Shown here piece by piece: positions 1 through 8,005 of a DNA stretch of 64,000 nucleotides (position 1 is its first letter; every line of letters begins with the position of its first letter). The position numbers and the translations under genes are program-made. Source of the stretch: Staphylococcus sp. NRL 16/872 (lineage in GTDB: Bacteria > Bacillota > Bacilli > Staphylococcales > Staphylococcaceae); contig NZ_CP119327.1 in the NCBI RefSeq assembly GCF_022815905.2, forward strand, positions 62,001 to 126,000. The letters run 5' to 3'. Below the pieces are notes generated by a model, which was not told the origin of the DNA, ran no database searches, and worked only from the letters and a program-made list of their open reading frames with translations.

Positions 1-251
1 GTAATGTTCAAGTGAATGTAAGTGCTTTTAAAACAATGAATGGGCTACAAATAGAAGTTTCTGATAATGGTAAAGGCATTGATAAGGCAGAACAAGATAA
101 AATTTTTCAACGTTTCTATCAAGTAGATAAAGGAATGAAAGGTTCTGGTATTGGTCTGTCACTCTTAAGAAATATTATCTACCAATACGGGGGCACGATT
201 GAGGTAGAATCACAATTAGAAAAAGGCACAAAATTTATTATTAAACTTTAA
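1..251 (+). CDS. Sensor histidine kinase, C-terminal fragment (partial)
   Basis: The reading frame is open from the left edge, so the start lies outside the window. The visible ~82 residues are the end of a HATPase_c ATP-binding domain: a G1 box (DNGKGI), an F box around FQRFYQV and a G2 box (GSGIGLSL), followed by the usual terminal beta strands. It would be the kinase of a two-component system; sensor domain, H box and partner regulator are not visible. No stimulus can be assigned, although a cation exporter follows on the same strand. The stop is at 249-251 and the next gene begins about 70 bases later. Confidence 0.9.
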   Translation, partial: NVQVNVSAFKTMNGLQIEVSDNGKGIDKAEQDKIFQRFYQVDKGMKGSGIGLSLLRNIIYQYGGTIEVESQLEKGTKFIIKL

Positions 252-320
252 AACTTCAGTTTCATTTCAGTTTTCTTCTCTATATTTAACGTATTAAGAA
301 ATTTAGAGGAGTTGAAGAAA

Positions 321-737
321 ATGCCATTACATCCATTATTTGTCCATTTTCCAATTGCATTATTATCACTAGCAACGATTATTGCTATCGTCAATTTGTT
401 TTTCAAGAAATTTCAATTGGCTAGAACATTAACCGTCCTACTTATAACAGGAATGATATTTGGTGTCGTCAGTTATATGTTAGGAGATAGCGGCGAATTT
501 TATGCAATGCAACACTACGGCGTCGACCATGTTAGAAAGTTAGTTCATTTACATGAAAAGTTTGCTCTTTTTGCGCTTATGTCTTATGGTCTGGCTACTA
601 TTACTCAGCTTATCGAGACATGGTTTACTAAATATAGAAAAGCAAGCAGTATCGCCACAGTTATTTTAACTATCATTGGTTTCATATTATTAATTATCGC
701 GGGTCATTTAGGAGCTAGTATTACTTATGCACAATAA
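321..737 (+). CDS. DUF2231 family small membrane protein
   Basis: A 138-residue protein with four predicted hydrophobic helices and the N-terminal signature MPLHPLFVHFPIALL, typical of DUF2231 proteins, whose biochemical role is unknown. A histidine-containing segment (HYGVDHVRKLVHLHEKFA) lies between helices 2 and 3 and could bind a metal or haem, but that is inference. I chose ATG 321 over the in-frame TTG at 312 because the SD AGAGGAG (305-311) sits 9 bases before the ATG and directly against the TTG. It precedes the cation exporter by 13 bases and is probably co-transcribed with it. Confidence 0.8.
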   Translation: MPLHPLFVHFPIALLSLATIIAIVNLFFKKFQLARTLTVLLITGMIFGVVSYMLGDSGEFYAMQHYGVDHVRKLVHLHEKFALFALMSYGLATITQLIETWFTKYRKASSIATVILTIIGFILLIIAGHLGASITYAQ

Positions 738-750
738 AGGAGGTGAGTGA

Positions 751-1707
751 ATGAAACAAACCTATTTTCATCATATTGAACATAGTAAAGTTCAACAACA
801 GTCTAAACATACATTGTGGATTACATTAGCTATTACTATTTTCTTTACTATAGTCGAATTTACAGGTGGTATATTATCAAATTCGCTAGCATTATTATCT
901 GATTCATTTCATATGTTGAGTGACGTTGTTGCCTTGGTATTATCTATGTTAGCCATCTATTTTGCGAAACGTAAGCCTAATTCACGATTTACTTATGGTT
1001 ATTTACGCTTTGAAATTTTAGCAGCATTTTTAAATGGATTAGCCTTAGCAGCAATTTCTGTGTGGATTTTTTATGAAGCAATCATGCGCATAGTCTATCC
1101 ACAACAAGTTGAAAGTAATTTAATGATAGTCATTGCGACAATCGGGCTAATTGTGAATATTGTGCTTACGATTATTTTAATGAGATCATTGAAAAGTGAA
1201 AACAATATCAATATTCAAAGTGCGTTATGGCACTTTATGGGAGATTTACTTAATTCAGTAGGCGTCATTGTAGCAGTACTATTGATTCATTTTACAGGTA
1301 TTCAGCTATTTGACCCTATTCTAAGTATGATTATCTCTATTATTATCTTTCGTGGTGGGTATAAAATTATGCGTAATGCATGGATGGTATTAATGGAAGC
1401 AGTGCCTAAAGAGTTAGATACAGATGAAGTGATTGCAACAATTAAATCTGTGCCCAACGTATTAGACGTTCATGAATTTCATTTGTGGGCAATTACGATA
1501 GATCAATATTCATTAAGTGCACATGTAGTTTTAGATAGTCAACGTAGTGAAGACGCTTATAAAAGTATTAATCAAATTGAAGAATTATTAAAAACAAACT
1601 ATGGGTTAGCTCATACCACACTCCAAATTGAACATTTAACAATTAATCATCTTGATGATGCTTATTTTAATGACATAAAAGAAGAAGCAAGGAATAAATC
1701 GAGATAA
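751..1707 (+). CDS. Cation diffusion facilitator (CDF/ZnT) metal exporter
   Basis: A 318-residue CDF transporter expected to exchange cytoplasmic divalent metal (Zn, Cd, Co or similar) for protons. Six transmembrane helices occupy roughly residues 25-215. Helix 2 carries LLSDSFHMLSD and helix 5 carries HFMGDLLNSVG, supplying the HxxxD-type metal site. The cytoplasmic C-terminal domain contains the usual HEFHLWAI segment. Length is normal for the CzcD/ZitB branch. A strong SD (AAAGGAGGTGA) precedes the ATG. Specificity cannot be read from sequence; CzrB-like function is an inference. Confidence 0.92.
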   Translation: MKQTYFHHIEHSKVQQQSKHTLWITLAITIFFTIVEFTGGILSNSLALLSDSFHMLSDVVALVLSMLAIYFAKRKPNSRFTYGYLRFEILAAFLNGLALAAISVWIFYEAIMRIVYPQQVESNLMIVIATIGLIVNIVLTIILMRSLKSENNINIQSALWHFMGDLLNSVGVIVAVLLIHFTGIQLFDPILSMIISIIIFRGGYKIMRNAWMVLMEAVPKELDTDEVIATIKSVPNVLDVHEFHLWAITIDQYSLSAHVVLDSQRSEDAYKSINQIEELLKTNYGLAHTTLQIEHLTINHLDDAYFNDIKEEARNKSR

Positions 1708-1722
1708 AATATGATAGTTTTT

Positions 1723-1758
1723 AAGAATTTAGAGCTATATTTCTCTAAATTCTTTTTT
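1723..1758 (+). terminator. Rho-independent terminator after the CDF gene
   Basis: The 12-base arm AAGAATTTAGAG (1723-1734) pairs with CTCTAAATTCTT (1743-1754), followed by a run of T. It ends the DUF2231/CDF transcript. Confidence 0.85.
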
Positions 1759-1843
1759 ATATCTAAATAGACAGAATATTGACAATTTTCAGTAAAATAG
1801 TAATATTTATATATATTTCTGCTGTATAGAAAAGGATGCTTCT

Positions 1844-3025
1844 ATGAATATTCAGACTATAAATTTATTATTATTTGATGTCATTTCGTCTATTGGTTCT
1901 AAAATTTTTACTTTCGCTTGTGCATTTTATATTTTAAAAAATACGCACTCTCCGACTGTATACACATTGTATTTAACAATAATTGTGCTTTCTACTGTGT
2001 TAAGTCAACCGTTATTTGGAGTATATGCTGATAAGTATAACAATAAAAAAATAGTTATTGTCTCACAAATTATAAATGTAATTGCTTTGAGTGTATTTAT
2101 ATGCATTTTTAATCATTACTTTTATTACATTATTCTACTAGGTATCATTTTAAATTTAACGGATGGTGCAATAAGTATCATTGTAAATGCTAATATTAAA
2201 AATATCTCGGAAAAAGATATTGAACGTTTTATTTCTTTAAGACAAATGTATACTGTGGGGATTGGATTTTTAGCTCCAATTCTAGGTGGAATATTGATTG
2301 CAATCTTAAAAATAGAATATTTAGCATTGATTAATGTGATTACAGAATTATTGGCAATGGTATTTATTATGGCCATTAAAATAGATAGAGTCATGGAAGT
2401 AAATAAAAATAGTTTAAAGCAAGATTTTAAAATTGGTTTCTCATATCTATTGAAAAATAAAACATTATTAAACTTTATGTTAGTAGCTATAATCCTGAAT
2501 TTTTTAATTAATTCGGTAGTAGTTGGTGTCCCGATTACTTCAATTCAAGTTATGAAATTAAGTTCACAACAATTTGGTGTGATTGAATCTTCATTAACAA
2601 TCGGCATGTTTCTCATCTCTTTAGTATTTTCAATATATCCAATTAAAAATAAACTTAAATTACCATTCCAAACTTCGATTATTCTACAATGTCTTGCAGT
2701 ATTAATACTCAGTATGACTTTGTTTTTAAATATACAAAATAATTTAGCTTTTGTATTAATAGGTATTGTATATTTTGTAATTGGCTCGGCATTACCTTTA
2801 AGTAATATCCCTTATTCAATTTATTTACAAAACCAAATTGATGAACAATATAAAGGTCGAGTTTTGTCATTAAATCAATCAATCGTACAATCTTTGACGC
2901 CAGTGTCATTTTTAGTGTTTGGTATACTGCTTAATTATTCTCAAAAATTTATCTACTTAATCGTTTCTGTATTGATATTACTGGTATTTATATATTTTAG
3001 TGCTTATATGAAAAAGAAAATATGA
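1844..3025 (+). CDS. MFS transporter (MFS_3/enterobactin-exporter-like)
   Basis: A 393-residue, very hydrophobic protein with about 11-12 predicted membrane helices and an MFS motif-A-like loop after helix 2 (GVYADKYNNKK). The general architecture resembles the MFS_3 group that includes macrolide-efflux and siderophore-export proteins; substrate unknown. ATG 1844 has an AAAGGA SD eight bases upstream. It stands alone between two terminators, so it is probably a single-gene unit. Base composition is noticeably AT-rich even for this window, compatible with recent acquisition but not proof. Confidence 0.85.
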   Translation: MNIQTINLLLFDVISSIGSKIFTFACAFYILKNTHSPTVYTLYLTIIVLSTVLSQPLFGVYADKYNNKKIVIVSQIINVIALSVFICIFNHYFYYIILLGIILNLTDGAISIIVNANIKNISEKDIERFISLRQMYTVGIGFLAPILGGILIAILKIEYLALINVITELLAMVFIMAIKIDRVMEVNKNSLKQDFKIGFSYLLKNKTLLNFMLVAIILNFLINSVVVGVPITSIQVMKLSSQQFGVIESSLTIGMFLISLVFSIYPIKNKLKLPFQTSIILQCLAVLILSMTLFLNIQNNLAFVLIGIVYFVIGSALPLSNIPYSIYLQNQIDEQYKGRVLSLNQSIVQSLTPVSFLVFGILLNYSQKFIYLIVSVLILLVFIYFSAYMKKKI

Positions 3026-3062
3026 GATAACAATTTTTGTTGATTTCCTATGACATAAAGTA

Positions 3063-3092
3063 AGCTAAGGTACTAAAATTAGTATCTTAGCT
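3063..3092. terminator. Convergent hairpin terminator, copy A
   Basis: Arms at 3063-3076 and 3079-3092 pair over 14 bases with one G-T. The hairpin overlaps the stop codon of the minus-strand gene that ends at 3091. Its sequence closely matches the hairpin at 4393-4431. Confidence 0.6.
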
Positions 3093-3489
3093 ATTTAACA
3101 CTACCGATGCCTTCCAATTTTTCATTGTATGGTTGAGTTAGTTCATTACATGTAATAACTTTGCCTTCTTCATTAAAAATGAATTCTGCATATACTTCTA
3201 TTTTTCCAACAAATCTATCTTTTTTCTCGACAATAACATCGTAGCGAAGAAAAACTATATTTTGAGATTCATCGATAAGCATTGTTTTAAAAGTATCAAT
3301 TGATAATTTAGTTACTATTTCTTTGAGTTTTTCTAAATGCTCAGTGAATTCTTTAATATTTGAAGTATGATGATCTGTGGTTTGTATATAATTAGTAGCA
3401 AAATAATTGTTAATTTTTTTAGTATCTAAGTTGATTAATATATCCTTATACAATTGTTCAATGGTATCTTTCAAAGTCGTTTTATTCAC
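3091..3489 (-). CDS. NTF2-like/SnoaL-fold small protein
   Basis: A ~132-residue soluble protein with the layout of the NTF2/SnoaL superfamily: helical N-terminus (LKDTIEQLYKDILINLDTKKINNYFATNYIQ cut here in description at residues 7-35), then alternating strands ending in the VYAEF and ITCNEL segments. Members include ketosteroid isomerase-like enzymes and carrier-type proteins, so no reaction is assigned. GTG 3489 is preferred to TTG 3495 because AAAGGAGA lies six bases before the GTG and almost touches the TTG. It is monocistronic, with its stop inside a hairpin. Confidence 0.65.
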   Translation of the reverse strand: MNKTTLKDTIEQLYKDILINLDTKKINNYFATNYIQTTDHHTSNIKEFTEHLEKLKEIVTKLSIDTFKTMLIDESQNIVFLRYDVIVEKKDRFVGKIEVYAEFIFNEEGKVITCNELTQPYNEKLEGIGSVK

Positions 3490-3736
3490 AACCAATCTCC
3501 TTTACTATAATATTCATGCTAGTTATTGTTATGATTATAGCAATTATACCTAAAGACACAATATGCTACCTCCTTCTCATTTCTTAATCTATTACTATGT
3601 AAACACTCGAAATAAGTTATAACAACTAATAATAAGCAGACTTACACTAATGTAAGTTTTTCTTTTAAGCTCACACTTATTTGGAATATTGAGTATACTG
3701 ATAATGTAAAAAGTGATTAATTGATGGAGGGATAGA

Positions 3737-4387
3737 ATGAGCATTTATATTTTACAACATGTCCCATTTGAGAAACCGGGTATATTAGAGACGCTAGATG
3801 CGAAGGTAGTTAAATTATATGAGACTGATTACAAGCTACCTGCTGTCGCAGATATAGATTTACTTATTATTTTAGGTGGACCTATGAGCGTTAATGATGA
3901 TATTGAGTGGCTATCACAAGAAAAGAATTTAATTCGTTCTATGATTAAGTACAATAAGCCGATACTTGGTATATGTTTAGGCGCACAGTTAATTGCGTCG
4001 GTGTTGGGTTCTACCATTTTCCAAAATAAAAAGGGGAAAGAAGTAGGATTTGGTAAAATTCAGAAAGCGACAAATCAGTACGATTTCTTGCCGAGAAAAT
4101 TAAATGTGCTACATTGGCATGGTGAAACGTTTGACTTGCCGAAAGGGGCTACGAAATTATACAGTTCGGTGCATTGTGAGAACCAAGCATTTATTTATAA
4201 CGATAATGTGATTGGTTTGCAGTTCCATATGGAAACCACTGAGGGCACGTTGAAAGACATAGTGGAAGCGGATCGTGCGTATATAGAGGGCGATGTGTTA
4301 GGGAATACGGAGCAATCTATTATGAACTACGATATTCCTTCGCAAAATAAAGAAATTTTAATGAAAATGATTGAGTACATTATGTAA
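3737..4387 (+). CDS. Class I glutamine amidotransferase (GuaA-N-like)
   Basis: A 216-residue stand-alone GATase1 domain. The nucleophile elbow GICLGAQ places the catalytic cysteine at residue 80, and QFHMETTEG places the His/Glu pair at 164/166, so the triad is intact. The oxyanion segment ILGGPMSVND is also present. Such free-standing domains resemble the glutaminase half of GMP synthase, but the ammonia acceptor is unknown and no synthase partner is adjacent. The SD GGAGGG precedes ATG 3737. It is flanked by hairpins and likely monocistronic. Confidence 0.88.
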   Translation: MSIYILQHVPFEKPGILETLDAKVVKLYETDYKLPAVADIDLLIILGGPMSVNDDIEWLSQEKNLIRSMIKYNKPILGICLGAQLIASVLGSTIFQNKKGKEVGFGKIQKATNQYDFLPRKLNVLHWHGETFDLPKGATKLYSSVHCENQAFIYNDNVIGLQFHMETTEGTLKDIVEADRAYIEGDVLGNTEQSIMNYDIPSQNKEILMKMIEYIM

Positions 4388-4392
4388 TAAAA

Positions 4393-4431
4393 AATAAGCT
4401 AAGATACGTTGATTTAGTATCTTAGCTTATT
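4393..4431. terminator. Bidirectional terminator, copy B
   Basis: A perfect 15-base stem (4393-4407 with 4417-4431), A-rich on the left and T-rich on the right, lies between convergent genes. Core sequence GCTAAG..TAC is shared with the hairpin at 3063-3092. Confidence 0.85.
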
Positions 4432-4436
4432 TTGGA

Positions 4437-5102
4437 TTAATTTAAATCTACGTCGTCATCACCAATACCGTCATGTTCTGGTGACATACCAGGTCCACCA
4501 ACGTCACCTCTAGGGTTGTTTGGATTATAACCAATGCCTTCTTGTTCATCTTTAGTTAAACTATCTAGTTGTTCTTGTGTCATTTTAGGTTGGTTATATG
4601 AAGCTTCTTTCTTAGCTAGTTGTTGTTTTCCGTATTCAGCCATTCTGTCAGACATTGGTTGGAGTTTTCCTTCTTTTGCTGCTTGCCATGCTTCTGGTGT
4701 CATTTCACTCGTAGTAATTACCCCGTCTCCGTTTGTGTCAAAGTGCATGATATTATTTGGGTCTTTCTCGCTAGCATTTGTTTTAGCTTCATTAGTTGAA
4801 GTGGATGCAGTTTGTTGATTTTGTTTATTAGTGTTCGTTTGCTGATTTTGAGTTTCTTCTGTTGTAGCTTGATTATTATTGTTTTGGGCTACTTCACTTG
4901 AATTTACATCTTTATTTTCAGTTTTACTCTTTTCTTTTGAATTGTTGTCTTTCTTTTCTTGTTTGTGATCTTTATTTTCACTTTTAGCTACAGTATTATT
5001 TTGACTTAAAGTATCTTTTACAAAAGTTACCCCAAAAAATATTAAGCCTATTAAAATGACTGATAAAATTGCAATTATAAGAATATTAATAACTTTTTTC
5101 AC
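4437..5102 (-). CDS. Membrane-anchored protein with EF-hand-like motif
   Basis: A 221-residue protein. Residues ~5-28 form one transmembrane/signal-anchor helix with no lipobox cysteine. Residues ~34-112 are a low-complexity N/Q/K/T/E-rich linker, as in wall-spanning surface proteins. The C-terminal half has a calcium-loop-like motif, DTNGDGVITTSE, at about residues 124-135, then a helical segment and an acidic tail (HDGIGDDDVDLN). The layout suggests an extracytoplasmic Ca2+-responsive domain tethered to the membrane. GTG start at 5102 has the SD AAGGGGA upstream. Function unknown; no LPXTG motif. Confidence 0.75.
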   Translation of the reverse strand: MKKVINILIIAILSVILIGLIFFGVTFVKDTLSQNNTVAKSENKDHKQEKKDNNSKEKSKTENKDVNSSEVAQNNNNQATTEETQNQQTNTNKQNQQTASTSTNEAKTNASEKDPNNIMHFDTNGDGVITTSEMTPEAWQAAKEGKLQPMSDRMAEYGKQQLAKKEASYNQPKMTQEQLDSLTKDEQEGIGYNPNNPRGDVGGPGMSPEHDGIGDDDVDLN

Positions 5103-5182
5103 TTATTTGTTCCCCTTAATAATTTAGTTGTTCAACCATTTAACTTTAACTAATTATGATTGTCACATCTACTATATTTTTT

Positions 5183-5302
5183 ATTGTTCTATTAATTTTA
5201 TTAATTTTTTGAAGTTTATATATTTAATGGAATTGATAATATTAAGCGATCTCATGTAAAGGATAATATAAACATAATTTGTGTTTGTATTATCCTTTTT
5301 TA
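5183..5302 (+). ncRNA. Candidate small RNA ending in an orphan terminator
   Basis: A 17-base stem (5258-5274 with 5282-5298) followed by TTTTTT is a plus-strand terminator, yet the gene to its left is on the minus strand. A weak promoter-like pair (TTGTCA at 5160, TATTGT at 5182, 16-base spacer) lies upstream. Together they could make an RNA of about 110 nt. No ORF is evident. The boundaries are guesses from the signals alone. Confidence 0.3.
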
Positions 5303-5382
5303 TTATGATTATTATAAAAGCATAAATAGCAAAAGAATATATTTGATTTTTTAAAAATTTAGAATTTTTTAAAGAAAAATGA

Positions 5383-5396
5383 TGAAAACGCTTTAA
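5383..5396 (+). promoter_or_regulatory. cre-like CcpA site upstream of the EIIC gene
   Basis: TGAAAACGCTTTAA matches the catabolite-responsive element TGNAANCGNWNNCA at all fixed positions except the penultimate C. It lies 135 bases before the EIIC start, where CcpA control of a PTS-type gene is plausible. Confidence 0.45.
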
Positions 5397-5530
5397 AATG
5401 TGAACAATTTGTGAAAAAATAAGGATTATTACATATTAAAATTTTACGAATTAAGCACAATAGGATTGAATTATTTGTGCGATACTATACAATCATTTAA
5501 AAATGATAGAAATTATGAGGTATGTGAACT

Positions 5531-6583
5531 ATGGGCGAGACACAAACAATTACACCCAGATCATTCTTATTTAATGTATTAAATGGAGTAGCATTAGCTG
5601 TCGTGGTGGGGATGATTCCCAATGCTATTCTAGGGGAACTATGTAAATATTTAGGCCAATACAATGAATTTTTCTTGAAGATTGCATTTGTAACACAAGG
5701 CATTCAATATACAATTCCTGTTCTGACAGGCGCACTGATCGCAATGCAATTTGGAATGGCACCAATTCAAGTCGCATCAGCTGGTGCAGCCGCATTTGTG
5801 GGTTCTGGCGCTGCAGTGATTTCCAATGATAAATGGGTTATCGTTGGTATTGGTGATTTAATTAATACAATGATTACTGCTGCTATTGCAGTTGGTATTA
5901 TGTTATTAGTTAAAAACCGTTTTGGTAGTTTGAATATGATTGCGCTTCCCCTCGTGGGAGCTGGGCTAGCTGGACTGATTGGCTATTTATTATTGCCACT
6001 TACTAAGTTGATCACTGTTGGATTAGGTGAATTAATCAACAGTTTGACTAATATGCAACCTATTATCATGACGATCTTGATTGCCATTATCTTTTCAATA
6101 TTAGTCGTATCTCCTATCTCTGCTATAGGGATTGGTATTGCAATCGGTATTTCAGGATTAGCGGCGGGATCAGCTGCGGTAGGTGTAGCTGCTAGTGCGA
6201 TTATGTTTATGGTTGGTAGTTGGCGTGTAAACAAGATTGGTATCCCAATTACTGTATTGTTAGGTGCTGTTAAAGTAATGATGCCTAATTTAATTCGACA
6301 CCCTATTATTATGTTACCGGTTGTATGTACGGCTGCAGTATCAGGTTTAATCGGTGGATTTTTGAATATTCAGGGCGCACCAAATTCTGCAGGCTTTGGA
6401 TTAATTGGTTTAGTAGGACCTATTAAATCTCTAGCACTTTTAAATACAAATACAATGACTGGTTTGTTCATAATTATTATTGCTTATGTAGTCGTGCCAT
6501 TAATCTCGGCACTATTTTTCCATTTCTTATTTGTAAAAGTATTAAAACTATATAGTCCAGAAATATTTAAATTTGAACAATAA
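5531..6583 (+). CDS. PfoR-like PTS_EIIC_2 membrane protein
   Basis: A 350-residue integral membrane protein with about ten hydrophobic segments, matching the PTS_EIIC_2 family that includes proteins annotated as the PfoR regulator. The glycine/alanine-rich stretch around residues 200-235 and the NIQGAPNSAGFGLIG segment fit that family. No EIIA, EIIB, HPr or regulator lies nearby, so sugar uptake through a complete PTS is not demonstrated; a sensory or orphan-porter role is equally possible. ATG 5531 has a GAGG SD ten bases upstream. A paralogue lies at 15086-16141. Confidence 0.8.
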   Translation: MGETQTITPRSFLFNVLNGVALAVVVGMIPNAILGELCKYLGQYNEFFLKIAFVTQGIQYTIPVLTGALIAMQFGMAPIQVASAGAAAFVGSGAAVISNDKWVIVGIGDLINTMITAAIAVGIMLLVKNRFGSLNMIALPLVGAGLAGLIGYLLLPLTKLITVGLGELINSLTNMQPIIMTILIAIIFSILVVSPISAIGIGIAIGISGLAAGSAAVGVAASAIMFMVGSWRVNKIGIPITVLLGAVKVMMPNLIRHPIIMLPVVCTAAVSGLIGGFLNIQGAPNSAGFGLIGLVGPIKSLALLNTNTMTGLFIIIIAYVVVPLISALFFHFLFVKVLKLYSPEIFKFEQ

Positions 6584-6594
6584 TAAATAAAAGT

Positions 6595-6646
6595 AAAACG
6601 TCTAGTTGTAAGAGTGTCTATACTCATTCAACTAGACGTTTTTTAT
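6595..6646. terminator. Bidirectional terminator between EIIC and S41 genes
   Basis: AAAACGTCTAGTTG (6595-6608) pairs with CAACTAGACGTTTT (6629-6642), with an inner AGAGT/ACTC extension. A- and T-runs on both sides suit the two convergent genes. Confidence 0.88.
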
Positions 6647-6656
6647 TAAGGTTAGG

Positions 6657-7610
6657 TTATTTCATTGTTTGTTGTAACCATTCTATAGCATCTTGTTCTG
6701 GGTGCTTAGTTTTGACATCTGGAACAATTGGATTATTTTCATAAATTTTTCCGGCGTTGTCTTTAAGTTTTTGGGTAGTTAAATTCATCATGGTGTCATC
6801 ATATAATTTTATAGATGTATTTGCTGAAGTATAACTTGCTGAATTGTCACCAAAATATTTAACATCACTTTTACCTTTTAGCGAAAGTGCTGTAATTTCA
6901 CCTGAACTTGCAGTTTGATCATTTATTAAGACTGCGATAGGTACAGATTTTACTTTTTTAGTGTTTTTTAATTTAACAGGTGTGCCTCCATATGTGGTTT
7001 CACTGCCTTTTAATGTGACCTCGGTTTTATCGTTGTCTTTATCGATATAGGTAACCAATGTACCATTTTTCAGTAAAGATGATATACCACCAAACATAGG
7101 CCCCATATCGCCTCCGGTATTATTTCTTAAATCTAGAATAACTCCTTTATAATTTTCTTTCTGTAAAGACTGATTGATAATATTAGCGTAATGTGTGGCT
7201 TCTTTTTCATTACCAGTAAATTCCGGCAATTTAACTACTAACACCTTATTATCATTAAGTTTAACCTTAGGATATTGAGCGTTATCTTCTTGGCTATTAT
7301 CTTCGCTTGTCTCTAAAAAAGAATGCTTTCTACCTGCTACGGTTAAAGCTTTCTCTAAATAAGGAGAGGTTTCTTTATAACTTTTAGCATTTTTGGTTTC
7401 TTCTAAAGTTTTAGATTTAATGTCGTCCCACTTTTTGCCTTGAGCATAGAGACCTTGTGCCTCCATTTGTTCGAGTGCTATCTTTGCATACGCTTTAGGA
7501 GAAGGAGGAATGACATATAAATTAAATAACGGACCGATTTTAATTAGCGAGAACAGCAGTAAACCTATGATTGCAATTGTTGTTCCACCTATCCATAACC
7601 ACTTTTTCAT
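6657..7610 (-). CDS. S41 family peptidase resembling nisin-resistance protease NSR
   Basis: A 317-residue protein with one N-terminal membrane anchor (residues ~4-24) and an extracellular peptidase domain. The TASSGE segment puts the nucleophile Ser at 236, and GRKHSF puts a His at 96. These are nearly the same positions as the Ser/His dyad of the Streptococcus agalactiae NSR protease (His98, Ser236, from memory), and length and topology also match. NSR cleaves the C-terminal residues of nisin at the cell surface. There is no PDZ domain like that of CtpA. No BceAB-type transporter or two-component system is adjacent, unlike nsr operons. Nisin cleavage is inference. Confidence 0.8.
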   Translation of the reverse strand: MKKWLWIGGTTIAIIGLLLFSLIKIGPLFNLYVIPPSPKAYAKIALEQMEAQGLYAQGKKWDDIKSKTLEETKNAKSYKETSPYLEKALTVAGRKHSFLETSEDNSQEDNAQYPKVKLNDNKVLVVKLPEFTGNEKEATHYANIINQSLQKENYKGVILDLRNNTGGDMGPMFGGISSLLKNGTLVTYIDKDNDKTEVTLKGSETTYGGTPVKLKNTKKVKSVPIAVLINDQTASSGEITALSLKGKSDVKYFGDNSASYTSANTSIKLYDDTMMNLTTQKLKDNAGKIYENNPIVPDVKTKHPEQDAIEWLQQTMK

Positions 7611-8005
7611 TTTTACGTAACACCTTTTTCTATGTATATTTCTATAGATAATATATCCCTAAAGTAGAATAAATAATCTTTCGTTAACGTCAGTTTTGAA
7701 GTATACGTCTAGCGTATGATTTTTATTATATTAAAAAAATATGTTTGATTTATATGATTTTAATATTTAAAAAGTCTAAATAAAAAAGTATTTTATTTTT
7801 CATAGAATGGGTACAATCTTTTTTGGTTTAATGATATATTCTAAGTAATCAATCGTTAAGGTGGCAGACTTTGACGTTTTTCTAATATTAAGTAAAAGAG
7901 ATTTAGAGACTTAAACGCAACAAGATAACCTAGAAAAACTTAAAAGAGAGAAATATAAATAGGATATATCAATGCGATTTATGCTTTATTTCGTAGGTGA
8001 TAAAC
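7611..8005 (+). promoter_or_regulatory. Capsule operon upstream region with sigma-B-like promoter
   Basis: About 395 bases between divergent genes, without an ORF. GTATTT (7788-7793), a 15-base spacer and GGGTAC (7809-7814) resemble the sigma-B consensus GTTT...GGGTAT. A second candidate start signal, TTGACG (7871-7876) with TAAAAG 16 bases on, would suit sigma A. Which is used cannot be told from sequence. Confidence 0.35.

Noticed and set aside
2125-2909. Minus-strand ORFs inside the first MFS gene
   Set aside because: Antisense shadows of a hydrophobic gene, with no SD or recognisable domain.
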